Position numbers and translations under genes: made by a program
Shown here: piece by piece, positions 44,805 to 53,773 of the stretch
Position numbering within the stretch: position 1 is the stretch's first letter
How the letters are laid out: every line of letters starts with the position of its first letter
Assembly: GCF_003052265.1 (NCBI RefSeq)
Contig: NZ_QANS01000006.1
Location: 66,758-130,757 of the forward strand
DNA: 64,000 nt
Reading direction: 5' to 3'
Source of the DNA: Stenotrophobium rhamnosiphilum
GTDB lineage: Bacteria > Pseudomonadota > Gammaproteobacteria > Nevskiales > Nevskiaceae
The notes under the pieces: generated by a model
Told to the model about the DNA's origin: nothing
The model's database searches: none
What the model saw: the letters and a program-made list of their open reading frames with translations, nothing else

Positions 44805-46487
44805 ATGCAATCGAATAATCTTGCTGCCTTGGCGGCAGCCTGCTGGGATTTCCATATCGGCGAATACCCGCCTCTTGCGGCTGAACACGGTGATCCGCGC
44901 GCACGACATATATTCCTGAAGGAATCCATCGCCGATCATCGCCACCGGAATCTGGTCGATCGGGAATTCATCTTAAAACTCGAAGCGATCAATCGTGAAG
45001 AGCTGCCCTCGCAAGATCGCATCACATACGATCTGTTGCACCGTGAGCTAACAGTGGTCTGCGAACAGTTCCGGCTAGAGGAATACTTACGTCCACAGAT
45101 ATATCCATTTGGACCTGAAGCCGTAATTGGAAGCGCGATCAGTAAGACTGTGCTGTCGGATGAGCAAGCCTTGCAAGACTATGTCATACGCTTAGCTTCA
45201 ATCCCCCAGGTTTTCGAAGACTACCTCGAGCGTTTCAGACTGGGGGCATCCAGAGGCTATGTATTGCCAGCTGCCTTGCTTGAGCCTGTGTTGGCCACTG
45301 TCCGCGCTTACGTTCTCGAAGATGTCGAAGCTTGTGCTTGGTACAAACCTTTACGAAACATTCCGAAAGGGACAGTCCCAACCGCTCTGATAGAGGAAGT
45401 TTGGCAGTTAATTGCAAACGTACTCAAACCGGCCTACTTACACTACGCAGACGAGCTTGAAGCTATATATCGTCCAGCAATCCGCAACAGTGTCAGTTGT
45501 GCCGACGCCCCAATGGGACGAGAGTACTACCAACATCTAGTGTCTTATTACACGACGGCTGATGCAGATCCAGATGAAATTCATCGTACCGGACTAGCAG
45601 AAGTAGAGCGCATATCAACTGCAATACTGAAGACGGCAAATGAAGCGGGATTCGGCAACGACGTTGAGACATTTCAAAATTACTTACGCAGCGCAAAGTG
45701 TTTCTTCTCGACTGATGCCAACGCGCTCCGTGAAAGGATAGAGGTATTGTCCAAGCGTATTGATGGACGCATCCCAGAATTATTTGGACTGATTCCACGC
45801 ATGACCTACGGCGTTGAATCAGTTCCTGAAGCACTAGCTGCTTATTATCCGATTGCATCTGCGCACCCCAACCCCGCTAACAATACGTCTGCAGGTAAGT
45901 TCTGGGTGACAAGCTTGGTTGAGCGTTGCCCAAGCTACCTTCATATTCCACTAGTCCTGCACGAAGGGTGGCCCGGTCATCTGATGCATATTGCACTGCT
46001 TCAGGAGATGAAGGATCTGCCCGCATTTCGGCGATACAGCATGGCTGGATATATTGCTTACATCGAAGGCTGGGCACTGTATTGCGAAGGCCTGGGCGAG
46101 GATCTAGGTTTGTACAGCGATCCATACCTCCGCTACGGAAGATTAGAGATGGAAATCCATCGTGCCGTTCGCTTGGTAGTGGACACAGGCATCCATGCGT
46201 TGGGATGGACTCGTCATGACGCTATTACCTATATGCAAAAGTACCTGACGACTAGCCCGGCAGCTATTGAGACGGAAGTGAACCGTTACATTGGCTTACC
46301 TGCGCAAGCCTTGTCGTACAAGACGGGTGAAATGAAGATACTGGAACTTCGACGTCGCGCTGAACAACGTCTTGGCTCTAAATTTTCGCTCAAGAAATTT
46401 CATGATCGCTTAGTGACTGCAGGTGCAGTGACGCTCGAGGTTCTCGAAGCGCACGTGCAAGAATGGATTGAGGGCGCAGAACACTGA
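44805..46487 (+). CDS. DUF885 family protein, predicted metallopeptidase
   Basis: About 560 residues from ATG 44805. The family hallmark VLHEGWPGHLMHIALLQE is near residue 385 and supplies a His-Glu...His zinc site (HExxPGH); a Glu downstream (YIEGWALYCEGLGED) would be the third ligand. DUF885 proteins are related to M32-like carboxypeptidases. It follows tetR by 28 bp and belongs with the catabolic block; it may cleave an amino-acid conjugate imported by the receptor and MFS genes. Confidence 0.82.
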   Translation: MQSNNLAALAAACWDFHIGEYPPLAAEHGDPRARHIFLKESIADHRHRNLVDREFILKLEAINREELPSQDRITYDLLHRELTVVCEQFRLEEYLRPQIYPFGPEAVIGSAISKTVLSDEQALQDYVIRLASIPQVFEDYLERFRLGASRGYVLPAALLEPVLATVRAYVLEDVEACAWYKPLRNIPKGTVPTALIEEVWQLIANVLKPAYLHYADELEAIYRPAIRNSVSCADAPMGREYYQHLVSYYTTADADPDEIHRTGLAEVERISTAILKTANEAGFGNDVETFQNYLRSAKCFFSTDANALRERIEVLSKRIDGRIPELFGLIPRMTYGVESVPEALAAYYPIASAHPNPANNTSAGKFWVTSLVERCPSYLHIPLVLHEGWPGHLMHIALLQEMKDLPAFRRYSMAGYIAYIEGWALYCEGLGEDLGLYSDPYLRYGRLEMEIHRAVRLVVDTGIHALGWTRHDAITYMQKYLTTSPAAIETEVNRYIGLPAQALSYKTGEMKILELRRRAEQRLGSKFSLKKFHDRLVTAGAVTLEVLEAHVQEWIEGAEH

Positions 46488-46812
46488 CTCGGCCGGGCAG
46501 CGGCAATCTCAGAAATTGTTGTCACTTGTGTTGGCAGAAAATGTCTTTATGTTTAGGCGCCCAACCCAAAGGGCGTTTAGTAGCTCTGCGCTCAGATTGC
46601 TGCCAACGGCTAGCTGCAAATACTGAGGAGATCGCCATGCATTCTGATCTTGCCGTGACTTTGCCAGCCAATGTTCGTCATTATTAACCGTCTAAATATA
46701 GATAACATTCATGTAGTTGCTCATAACAATCGATCTTTATGCATGAAATTATAGTTTTATGCATTAGAAGCGATTATCATGCCGGAACCCCGATTGATTG
46801 TGAGAAAGGAAC
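46488..46812. other. Intergenic region with repeated TTTATGCAT
   Basis: No gene seen. Two direct copies of TTTATGCAT (46736-46744 and 46756-46764) are spaced 20 bp, i.e. two helix turns, upstream of the next gene; they look like a regulator binding site. Confidence 0.5.
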
Positions 46813-47484
46813 ATGCCTTTTAGAGCGGATGAAGCAGCCCGAGTTAGATACGAAGAGGTGGAGCGTTACCTCCTAATAAGAACCAGAGATACTGATGAGC
46901 CTGCAAGAGCGCAGAGCAAAGATGCTCTGCTAGATATCATCAATGAACTAGGTCCGGCTGTGGATAGTTACCCGACTTGGCACCCACTTGTTAGCAACCA
47001 TGACGACCGCAATCCCGTCACGACACCTAGCGAACAATGCGGATACAACGGACTAGACCACACGAGATTCTTCGTTAACGGGTTTATTACGTGTCCATAT
47101 GGGGATGGCCAAGATGTTATCGATTCCGTCGAAGCTCTTCCCTATAACAGCGCCGCAAACATCACTGCAGAGCGACTAAATGTGCAGTTCTACAATCCTG
47201 GGGCAACGCCGATTTTGGTCAAGTGCAAGTGGAATAAGCCACTTCTGCCAGGCCGGATGATTCCAATAGCTATCGCCATGCCATTGCTTTTGCAAAAGGA
47301 GATTCCATGCTGGGAATGGTCAGCGGTTGCTGAAACCTGGGAAACAATGCGCCACTACTTTCTAGGCACACCCCACGGAAGCAGATCGTCTCTTTTTGTG
47401 ACGCCGGAGGATGGGCAAACGATAAAGAAGATCTGGAACGAGGTCATCAATACTGGAATGTTCGGCCCCATTAAAATTCGATGA
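46813..47484 (+). CDS. Hypothetical protein
   Basis: A 223-residue protein not recognised. It is rich in Trp and Pro (YPTWHPLVSNHDD, FITCPYGDGQDVIDSV) with no membrane segment or signal peptide. AAAGGA lies just before the ATG. It is separated by 221 bp from the five-gene operon that follows and might belong to the same defence-like block; nothing in its sequence settles this. Confidence 0.6.
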   Translation: MPFRADEAARVRYEEVERYLLIRTRDTDEPARAQSKDALLDIINELGPAVDSYPTWHPLVSNHDDRNPVTTPSEQCGYNGLDHTRFFVNGFITCPYGDGQDVIDSVEALPYNSAANITAERLNVQFYNPGATPILVKCKWNKPLLPGRMIPIAIAMPLLLQKEIPCWEWSAVAETWETMRHYFLGTPHGSRSSLFVTPEDGQTIKKIWNEVINTGMFGPIKIR

Positions 47485-47601
47485 ACCAGCGATGGGGGAG
47501 TCCAATTGGCTCCGTATCTTTTAGCCAGTAAACGCTCAACTTAGTACTGAATGTGACCGGGGAAATCTGAAGTTAGTCCGGAAACTACAATCGTCTTAAG
47601 C

Positions 47602-47617
47602 ACAGCACTCGTGCTGT
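47602..47617. promoter_or_regulatory. Inverted repeat upstream of SIS-HAD operon
   Basis: Perfect 7-bp inverted repeat ACAGCAC/GTGCTGT with a 2-nt centre, about 90 bp before the operon start and next to TATATGAT, a possible -10 region. It is a candidate operator. Confidence 0.5.
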
Positions 47618-47705
47618 TAGCTATATGATGCGCCGATATTAGATCGCTTCTAAAAGTGACAAAGGCAAACCTGAATTTGGTGCGCCAAAACAATGGGAGA
47701 ACGCC

Positions 47706-49664
47706 TTGGGAAAGTCGTATGCAGTAGAACTCGACAACTTTGCGAATACTTACGAGTGGGCGCATAAGCAGGACGCTGCGAGTCTAGGCCGCCTAAAACA
47801 TTTTCTTGCCAGATGGCATGGCGAGCATGTCAGAATTGTTGGGTCTGGAGGCTCGTACTCTGCTGCAGTAGCCGCAGCGCTTTTTAGAGAAATAGCACAT
47901 CAGTCGCCTACGACCCCTTTGACTCCCATCGAGTTCGTTTCTTCGTTAAATCGTCTGGCTTCTCATAGCCTTCTGCTATCAGCTGAAGGTAAAAACAAGG
48001 ACGTTCTTGCTGCAGCGCAGGCCTCCGCTCAAGCAGATATTAGTTGCGCCGCGGTAACGCTAACGGCGAGTAACCCTCTAGTCGATTTTGCTGTGAGTAA
48101 TAAATCGCTGCGGACATTCTCGTATCCCATGGATTGGGGGAAAGATGGATACCTGGCCACGAATTCGCTCATTGGGACAGTTCTGATTATTTACAGAATG
48201 TTCTTCGGAGAAAAACGTTTTAGCGAGTCTCTTGCACACTTATTTAGTCAACCTCGCCTAACAAAGCGGCGTAACGAATTGGCTATTTTCCCAAGTGTAG
48301 AAGAGGCCAAGCGTCGCGGAATATTATTGATCTACTCCGCACAAGCAAAACCATTCGCTGTCGATTTTGAATCGAAGGCAGCAGAATCAGGGCTCGTCTC
48401 TGTCCAAATTACAGACTTACGTCAGTTTGCTCACGGAAGGCACCTTCAGCTCGCAGTTCGTCAGCAGCCCCCTTTCGTAATTTGCGTTTACTCGGAAACA
48501 GATTCAGCGTTAGCGCGTGAGATTACGTCTCACCTTCCTGATCGAAATTTTCACGAAATAAAGATTGATGGAATATCAGATCAGGATGTTTGCGTTGCGG
48601 GCTTGGTGGACGCGATGTATTTAATTGAGGCCTTCGCTAAAGACGCCGACTATGATCCCGGTCAGCCCGATGTGCCTGAATTTGGGCGCCGCATCCATGC
48701 CATCGACATACGAAAGGTGTCGGCTGCTCCCCAACCAGCCAAGCAGGACATACTTGAACTGGCCGCACGCAGAAAAATGGGCGGCGTAAAATCCAATCTG
48801 GTAAGTCCCCTTGTCAAAGAAGCTGCGGAAAGATATTGGGGAAAAATAACAAGAACGAAATTTAAAGCGATTGTTTTTGATTTCGATGGGACGCTGTGCC
48901 GAACCGAGAATCGATACGAGGGGATGCCAGCCTCGATCGTTGATCTGATTTGCCCACTAGTCAGCCAAGGATTGGTATTTGCCATTGCAACAGGGCGTGG
49001 AGATTCACTTAGAGACAGCCTGCTCCAGTCGTTCCCGAGCGAAATGCACAGTTCAATCGTAGTGGGTTACTACAGCGGGGCCTATATCCGGTCGCTTGAT
49101 CAACCGTTTGAAAAGCCCGTTGCAAATCCAGAATTCGAAGAGCTTTGGAATTGGCTAAATTGCTCTCCATATGCTGACTTATTAAAGCCTCTAGATTCAC
49201 TTGTTCGCGGAGGGCAATTTAGTTTGCGCATCCCAGACGCCCAGAGGTCTGCGCGACTTCGCTCAGCAATCGGAGCATGGCTATACGAGAAAAGAAAATC
49301 CTCTTGGCGCGTATTTTCCTCCGGTCATTCAATCGATGTTCTAGACGGCGTAACGAGCAAACGTAAAGTTGTTAGCGAAATTGCTCGGAAATATGGCCTG
49401 CAAGAAGACACTCAAATTCTGCGCCTTGGCGATAGTGGACACGAAGAAGGAAATGATTTCGAACTGCTTGATCAGGGCCTCAGCCTCAGCTGCGACAAAG
49501 TGTCCGCAAATCTCGCAGCATGCTGGAATTTTGGGCCGGCAGGGAATAAGCAAGCTGACGTGACGTCTTGGTATTTGCAGTCAATAACCAGTCAGCAAAA
49601 CCTTTTTGAAATTGACGAGAGAACACTACTTCTAAAAATCTTTGAGCAGGTGCCTACAGCATGA
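47706..49664 (+). CDS. Double SIS-domain / HAD hydrolase fusion protein
   Basis: A 652-residue fusion. Residues about 35-330 form two SIS (sugar isomerase) units: VRIVGSGGSYSAAVAAALFR and later LLIYSAQAKPFAVDFESKAA, with DLRQFAHGRHLQLA as in GlmS-type isomerases. From about residue 388 a HAD phosphatase follows: IVFDFDGTLCRT (motif I), FAIATGRGDS (motif II) and LRLGDSGHEEGNDFELL (motif IV). The start is TTG 47706 with GGGAG 6 nt upstream. The stop overlaps the PRTase start (ATGA). It would isomerise and dephosphorylate a sugar phosphate. Confidence 0.8.
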   Translation: MGKSYAVELDNFANTYEWAHKQDAASLGRLKHFLARWHGEHVRIVGSGGSYSAAVAAALFREIAHQSPTTPLTPIEFVSSLNRLASHSLLLSAEGKNKDVLAAAQASAQADISCAAVTLTASNPLVDFAVSNKSLRTFSYPMDWGKDGYLATNSLIGTVLIIYRMFFGEKRFSESLAHLFSQPRLTKRRNELAIFPSVEEAKRRGILLIYSAQAKPFAVDFESKAAESGLVSVQITDLRQFAHGRHLQLAVRQQPPFVICVYSETDSALAREITSHLPDRNFHEIKIDGISDQDVCVAGLVDAMYLIEAFAKDADYDPGQPDVPEFGRRIHAIDIRKVSAAPQPAKQDILELAARRKMGGVKSNLVSPLVKEAAERYWGKITRTKFKAIVFDFDGTLCRTENRYEGMPASIVDLICPLVSQGLVFAIATGRGDSLRDSLLQSFPSEMHSSIVVGYYSGAYIRSLDQPFEKPVANPEFEELWNWLNCSPYADLLKPLDSLVRGGQFSLRIPDAQRSARLRSAIGAWLYEKRKSSWRVFSSGHSIDVLDGVTSKRKVVSEIARKYGLQEDTQILRLGDSGHEEGNDFELLDQGLSLSCDKVSANLAACWNFGPAGNKQADVTSWYLQSITSQQNLFEIDERTLLLKIFEQVPTA

Positions 49665-50776
49665 AATCTCAGCTTGCTTTTACTTTGATTGGGCAACTGC
49701 TTAAGTGGGACGACGCAAAGTTTGCGGAGGAATTTCGCGAACTACAGCTGATGATCTCGCATAAATACGATGAATACCAAGGGTTCGAACCCGCAACTCG
49801 CTTTCACGTCGCGCTATTGAATTGGTTGAGTCAGTTTCCTGATATTGAAAAAAGATTGACCGCGTATCAGATCGTAAAGGATCGTTTGATTTTTATTAGT
49901 CAGCGCGAGATGAATCATCTCGTAAGTCTTTTTATGCCTATCGCAGAGCGTATGGCCAGAAAGAAGGTTGCTTATGAACTAGGCATACCCTTCTACGAAA
50001 CCTGGTCGGATGAACAAGCGATAGGCCGATTAAAAGCTTTAGAACGAAGAACACTGTATGTCGGGTTAAGTGACGGCGCAAAAATGGATGTCTTTCGGCG
50101 CTATAACGAGGGCACTGTATCGAATGAGCAGGTCGTAGCGTTTAGTGAGATTGGCGATGACAAATGGAAGGACCTCCAGAACGAACTACAAAAAGACATG
50201 TGTCGCTCTGGGCCGCCGGATAAAAGAGATGCGACGTTTGAGATCGTGTGTCTTATCGATGATTTTTCAGGGTCTGGAGCATCTTTGATTAGATACGACG
50301 ATAAAGAGCTTAAGTGGAAAGGGAAAGTTGCAAAGTTTCACAAAGCGAATAGGTTTCGAAAAGATACATTTCTTTCGGCGAATTGTCGCATCCATGTTCA
50401 TCACCATCTTGCCTCTTCTAAGGCTAGTAAGCAGATTGAGGCTGATCTCAAGAAGTTTAAAGTTGATAACCCGGAGTTCGAATACACGTCTTCATTCTCA
50501 TACGTGCTTCCGGACGATATCGTGATTAACGAAAATGACAGCGATAAAAAACTCGTTGCGCTTTTACAAGACTGGTACGACAAAGGGATTGAGGACGAAC
50601 ACACAAAATCCGATATCTGGTTCGGCTACAAACAATGCGGGCTACCTTTGATTTTAGAGCACAACACGCCAAATAATTCTCTTGCATTGCTATGGGCATC
50701 CTCCTCCAAGGACGACGCCAAGCCTTTCATGAAACCACTATTTTCGAGGCGGAAGCGCCACTCAAGCCATGGATAA
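49661..50776 (+). CDS. Phosphoribosyltransferase-like protein
   Basis: A 371-residue protein. EIVCLIDDFSGSGASLIRYD near residue 197 is a clear PRPP-binding loop (hydrophobic strand, two acidic residues, then SGSG). The N-terminal 190 residues are helical. The family resembles PRTases described in comparative genomics of prokaryotic conflict systems, paired with ATPases; I recall this without a database check. Both neighbours overlap: 4 bp with the SIS-HAD gene and 8 bp with the ATPase gene. Confidence 0.72.
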   Translation: MKSQLAFTLIGQLLKWDDAKFAEEFRELQLMISHKYDEYQGFEPATRFHVALLNWLSQFPDIEKRLTAYQIVKDRLIFISQREMNHLVSLFMPIAERMARKKVAYELGIPFYETWSDEQAIGRLKALERRTLYVGLSDGAKMDVFRRYNEGTVSNEQVVAFSEIGDDKWKDLQNELQKDMCRSGPPDKRDATFEIVCLIDDFSGSGASLIRYDDKELKWKGKVAKFHKANRFRKDTFLSANCRIHVHHHLASSKASKQIEADLKKFKVDNPEFEYTSSFSYVLPDDIVINENDSDKKLVALLQDWYDKGIEDEHTKSDIWFGYKQCGLPLILEHNTPNNSLALLWASSSKDDAKPFMKPLFSRRKRHSSHG

Positions 50777-52682
50777 TCCGTTTAAGAAACGCCGAACGGA
50801 ACTGATCGCCGATAAGCGCACACTACTTTCTCTCATTAGCCCTACGCCGGTTAACGAGTTCTTTCGCTCTGAAAAGTCTGAGTTACTTGAAAAGCTCACG
50901 ATGGTCGTCGGCACGCCAGGCTGCGGCAAAACTACCATTGCGCAAATCGTAGAATTTGAAACGCTTGGTACGCTTTGTATTTCTCAGGGCGATCAGCTGA
51001 ACGATAGCCTGATGGATGCGCTTACTTACAACGGCCTTATTTTGAATGGCGTCCCCGTGCTAATGGGCCATCGACTCGCGATGAGTACAAACTTTCGCGG
51101 GATTTGGGACTTGCCGTATTCGAATCAGACACGCTCTGCTTTGCTCAGGGCATTCGTGCAATCAAAAGCTGTTCTTGGCTGGTTTCGCCAACTTGAAGGA
51201 ATGAATGTTTCACTAACTGACGTTGAAATCGTCATGGGTGGAAATGCGGATTCATTAGCGGTTATTACTGGGGCTGATAGTCCCGCTAAATTTCGGCAAT
51301 ACGCGAGAGACATTGAGCTTGCGATTTTCAAGATCGTTACTGCGCTCGTTCCTCCCGCTGAAGGTGCGATGGCAGCCCAGTTTTTGAATACAAGCTACGA
51401 CGTTTTCGAAGCCCTGAAGTATTTCAAAATTAGAAATTGGCCAACACAAGAAGCGGATGCCTGGGTCAATCTGCGGCCGATGATCATTATTGACGACGCA
51501 CACGAACTACACCCTGCGCAGTTTCTTGAATTACGCGACTGGTTGAAGACAAAGACAATTGGCGTATCACGATGGCTAATGTGTAGACCGGATGTTGTTG
51601 CCCCAGAAGATTATCGAGAGGCAATGACGCGAGAACACATGTACGAAGAAGGACTTGCGCCGGGGTCGACTAAGGGACGCGACTATCTTATTAAACTTAT
51701 GGAACTTGGCTCTCGTGACGCCAGACGGTTCAAACCGATTGCGACCGACATCGCCAATCGATACATCGCCGGAATTCCAGAGTTCTCTCGCCGTTCAATT
51801 CGCGATATCCGGAACACCCTTGATGTTGGATCAGCGACACTTCCAGACGGGCAAATTAAACAGCTCAGAGAGGAAATTTCCAAGCTCGCGCGTGACTCTC
51901 GATTCTCCGACACGCTTGTCAATACGATAGGAGGGCGAATCCCTTCAAGTGCACGCGAAGACGAAAAGTTGGCCGCATTGCGCATACTACTTAATCGAGA
52001 GCGAAACAGAACACCCCAACTTGGGTTGCTTGGAGATGACACCGAGATCGGCGAGCCAGTCACCGATGAAAAAATGGCGGCGACGTCCCTCATCGACGGC
52101 GGACGAATACAGCTCATGCGTCAATTTGAGCGGCCGTATTACTACGGGATGGACAAGTTGATTGCTGCAAGCAATGTAAACATCGAACAATTTATTCGCC
52201 TGACAGGTTCATTGGTCGACGAATTGCTCGCTAGGATGATCCGTGGAAATAGCCCAACTTTGACACCAAGGAGCCAACACAAAGCACTTATCAATCAAGC
52301 GAATCAAACGATGAATGAGTGGGATTTTCCTTATAACAGCTCTGTTCGAATCCTAGTTCACAACATTGCGACGCGCTGCCAGGAAATTACTCTCAGGCCT
52401 AATGCGCCGCTAACGTTAGGCGCGAATGCAATTGGCGTTCCTCAGGACGAAATGGATCGCGTCCTGGAGCGGTCTGAGCGACTTACTCGAATATTGCATT
52501 TCGCTTTTGCATATAAAGCGCTCGTGTTTGTTCCGCAATACAAGTGCAAAGGTAAAGTGTGGTGCCTGCTTGAGCTCGGGGCGCTGCCCAGTATGGCTTA
52601 TGGTTTGCGCCTAAGTCGGGGAGGATTTATTGAAGACACTCTTTCGGGGCTTCAGTCTCTTACTCCGGAGTTCTCTCAGTAA
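50769..52682 (+). CDS. AAA/STAND-like ATPase in PRTase operon
   Basis: A 637-residue P-loop ATPase. Walker A is VVGTPGCGKTTIA (near residue 48), Walker B PMIIIDDAHELHP (near residue 237). WLMCRPDVVAPEDYREAMTR follows as a sensor-like region. The remaining 350 residues are helical with a likely winged-helix end. Its ORC/CDC6-like features fit the ATPases that accompany PRTase conflict genes, by memory. It probably senses a trigger and gates the enzyme partners. It overlaps the upstream gene by 8 bp and the downstream gene by 1 bp. Confidence 0.72.
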   Translation: MDNPFKKRRTELIADKRTLLSLISPTPVNEFFRSEKSELLEKLTMVVGTPGCGKTTIAQIVEFETLGTLCISQGDQLNDSLMDALTYNGLILNGVPVLMGHRLAMSTNFRGIWDLPYSNQTRSALLRAFVQSKAVLGWFRQLEGMNVSLTDVEIVMGGNADSLAVITGADSPAKFRQYARDIELAIFKIVTALVPPAEGAMAAQFLNTSYDVFEALKYFKIRNWPTQEADAWVNLRPMIIIDDAHELHPAQFLELRDWLKTKTIGVSRWLMCRPDVVAPEDYREAMTREHMYEEGLAPGSTKGRDYLIKLMELGSRDARRFKPIATDIANRYIAGIPEFSRRSIRDIRNTLDVGSATLPDGQIKQLREEISKLARDSRFSDTLVNTIGGRIPSSAREDEKLAALRILLNRERNRTPQLGLLGDDTEIGEPVTDEKMAATSLIDGGRIQLMRQFERPYYYGMDKLIAASNVNIEQFIRLTGSLVDELLARMIRGNSPTLTPRSQHKALINQANQTMNEWDFPYNSSVRILVHNIATRCQEITLRPNAPLTLGANAIGVPQDEMDRVLERSERLTRILHFAFAYKALVFVPQYKCKGKVWCLLELGALPSMAYGLRLSRGGFIEDTLSGLQSLTPEFSQ

Positions 52683-53737
52683 TGAAACCCTTGATCACAC
52701 ATAAAAACGATGAATGCGCTCCGTTCTTTCAGGCTTTCATTCGCCCCGAGCGGAAAATACTTTTCATCGGGACTCTGGGCTTTAATGATCTTTGTTTAAC
52801 GTTCCCTCGCTTACTCGCCCAATACCTTAACGTTGACTATCTCTTTCTTATTGAAGAGAGACCAGATGTGGCAGGAATTCTGAAGCAGTCGGCTGAACGA
52901 AATAGAGTTGAATTAACAAAAATTCTCGCAGGAAGAAAAATTTCTTTCGAGAGCATTAAAATCGTTGCTGACGATACGGCGAATGTCGCTGGTCGCAACG
53001 CAACTAAAGTCTGCGAGCCCTTAATTAAGCAAGGCTACACAGACGTATTTGTGGACGCTTCAGCAGCCTCACGCGGGGTTTGCTTTCCAGTTGTAAAGCA
53101 AGCCTACGAGAACGCCCAAGCAGATATAAAGATCAATGCACATGTCGTTATGGCTGGCCGCGCAAAGGAACCGCTAAAAGCAAAGTCGATGTCTAGCGAT
53201 ACCCCTCATTACATTCATGGCTTTCATGGGCGGATGGGGACCGACGAGTTACATGGCGTTATTAAACTCTGGATTCCGCAGTTGTCTGAGGGTTCCATTG
53301 CATCGCTTGAGCGAATTCACCGCGAACTTCGACCAGATGAGTCCTGCCCCATATTGCCATTTCCCGTCTCAAATCCGCGTCGAGGAGACGTCCTTCTGCG
53401 CGAATTTGAAAGACAAATCACCAGCGAGTGGGACGTCAATCTCTTAGATATAATTTATGCGCATGAAACAGACCCAACTGACGTGTGCCGCACTATTGCG
53501 CGCATTCATAAGAATCGACTTCAAGCATTTGAAAGATCTACGTTTCAACCGACGGAGACGATTTTATCGCCAGCCGGCTCCCGTATTGGTAGCGTTGGCA
53601 TGGTCTTGGCCGCATTAAAACTGGACCTGCCAATAATGTATGAAGAGAGCATCGGATACAGTTCCGAGGTATCCTCTCTTCCAGATTTATCCGTTGGCCT
53701 ACCTGAGCACCTCTGGCATGTTTGGATTCGGCCGTAA
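52682..53737 (+). CDS. Rossmann-like protein of unknown function
   Basis: A 351-residue protein not recognised by name. RKILFIGTLGFNDLCLTFPR, then VDYLFLIEERPDV and TDVFVDASAASRGVCFPVVK, shows alternating strands and helices as in CARF-like or other Rossmann sensors; the DASAASRG segment sits where CARF folds have their ligand-binding turn. A ligand-sensing role is an inference. The C-terminal third (ILSPAGSRIGSVGMVLAAL) may be a second domain. It shares a base with the ATPase stop (TAATG). Confidence 0.6.
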   Translation: MKPLITHKNDECAPFFQAFIRPERKILFIGTLGFNDLCLTFPRLLAQYLNVDYLFLIEERPDVAGILKQSAERNRVELTKILAGRKISFESIKIVADDTANVAGRNATKVCEPLIKQGYTDVFVDASAASRGVCFPVVKQAYENAQADIKINAHVVMAGRAKEPLKAKSMSSDTPHYIHGFHGRMGTDELHGVIKLWIPQLSEGSIASLERIHRELRPDESCPILPFPVSNPRRGDVLLREFERQITSEWDVNLLDIIYAHETDPTDVCRTIARIHKNRLQAFERSTFQPTETILSPAGSRIGSVGMVLAALKLDLPIMYEESIGYSSEVSSLPDLSVGLPEHLWHVWIRP

Positions 53738-53773
53738 TGAGAGAATCGATCTAGGCGATTTATTACGAATGCT

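Noticed and set aside
49365-49380. AAAGTTGTTAGCG as a TnsB-type site
   Set aside because: It lies inside the SIS-HAD coding sequence, is single, and is explained by the codons there.
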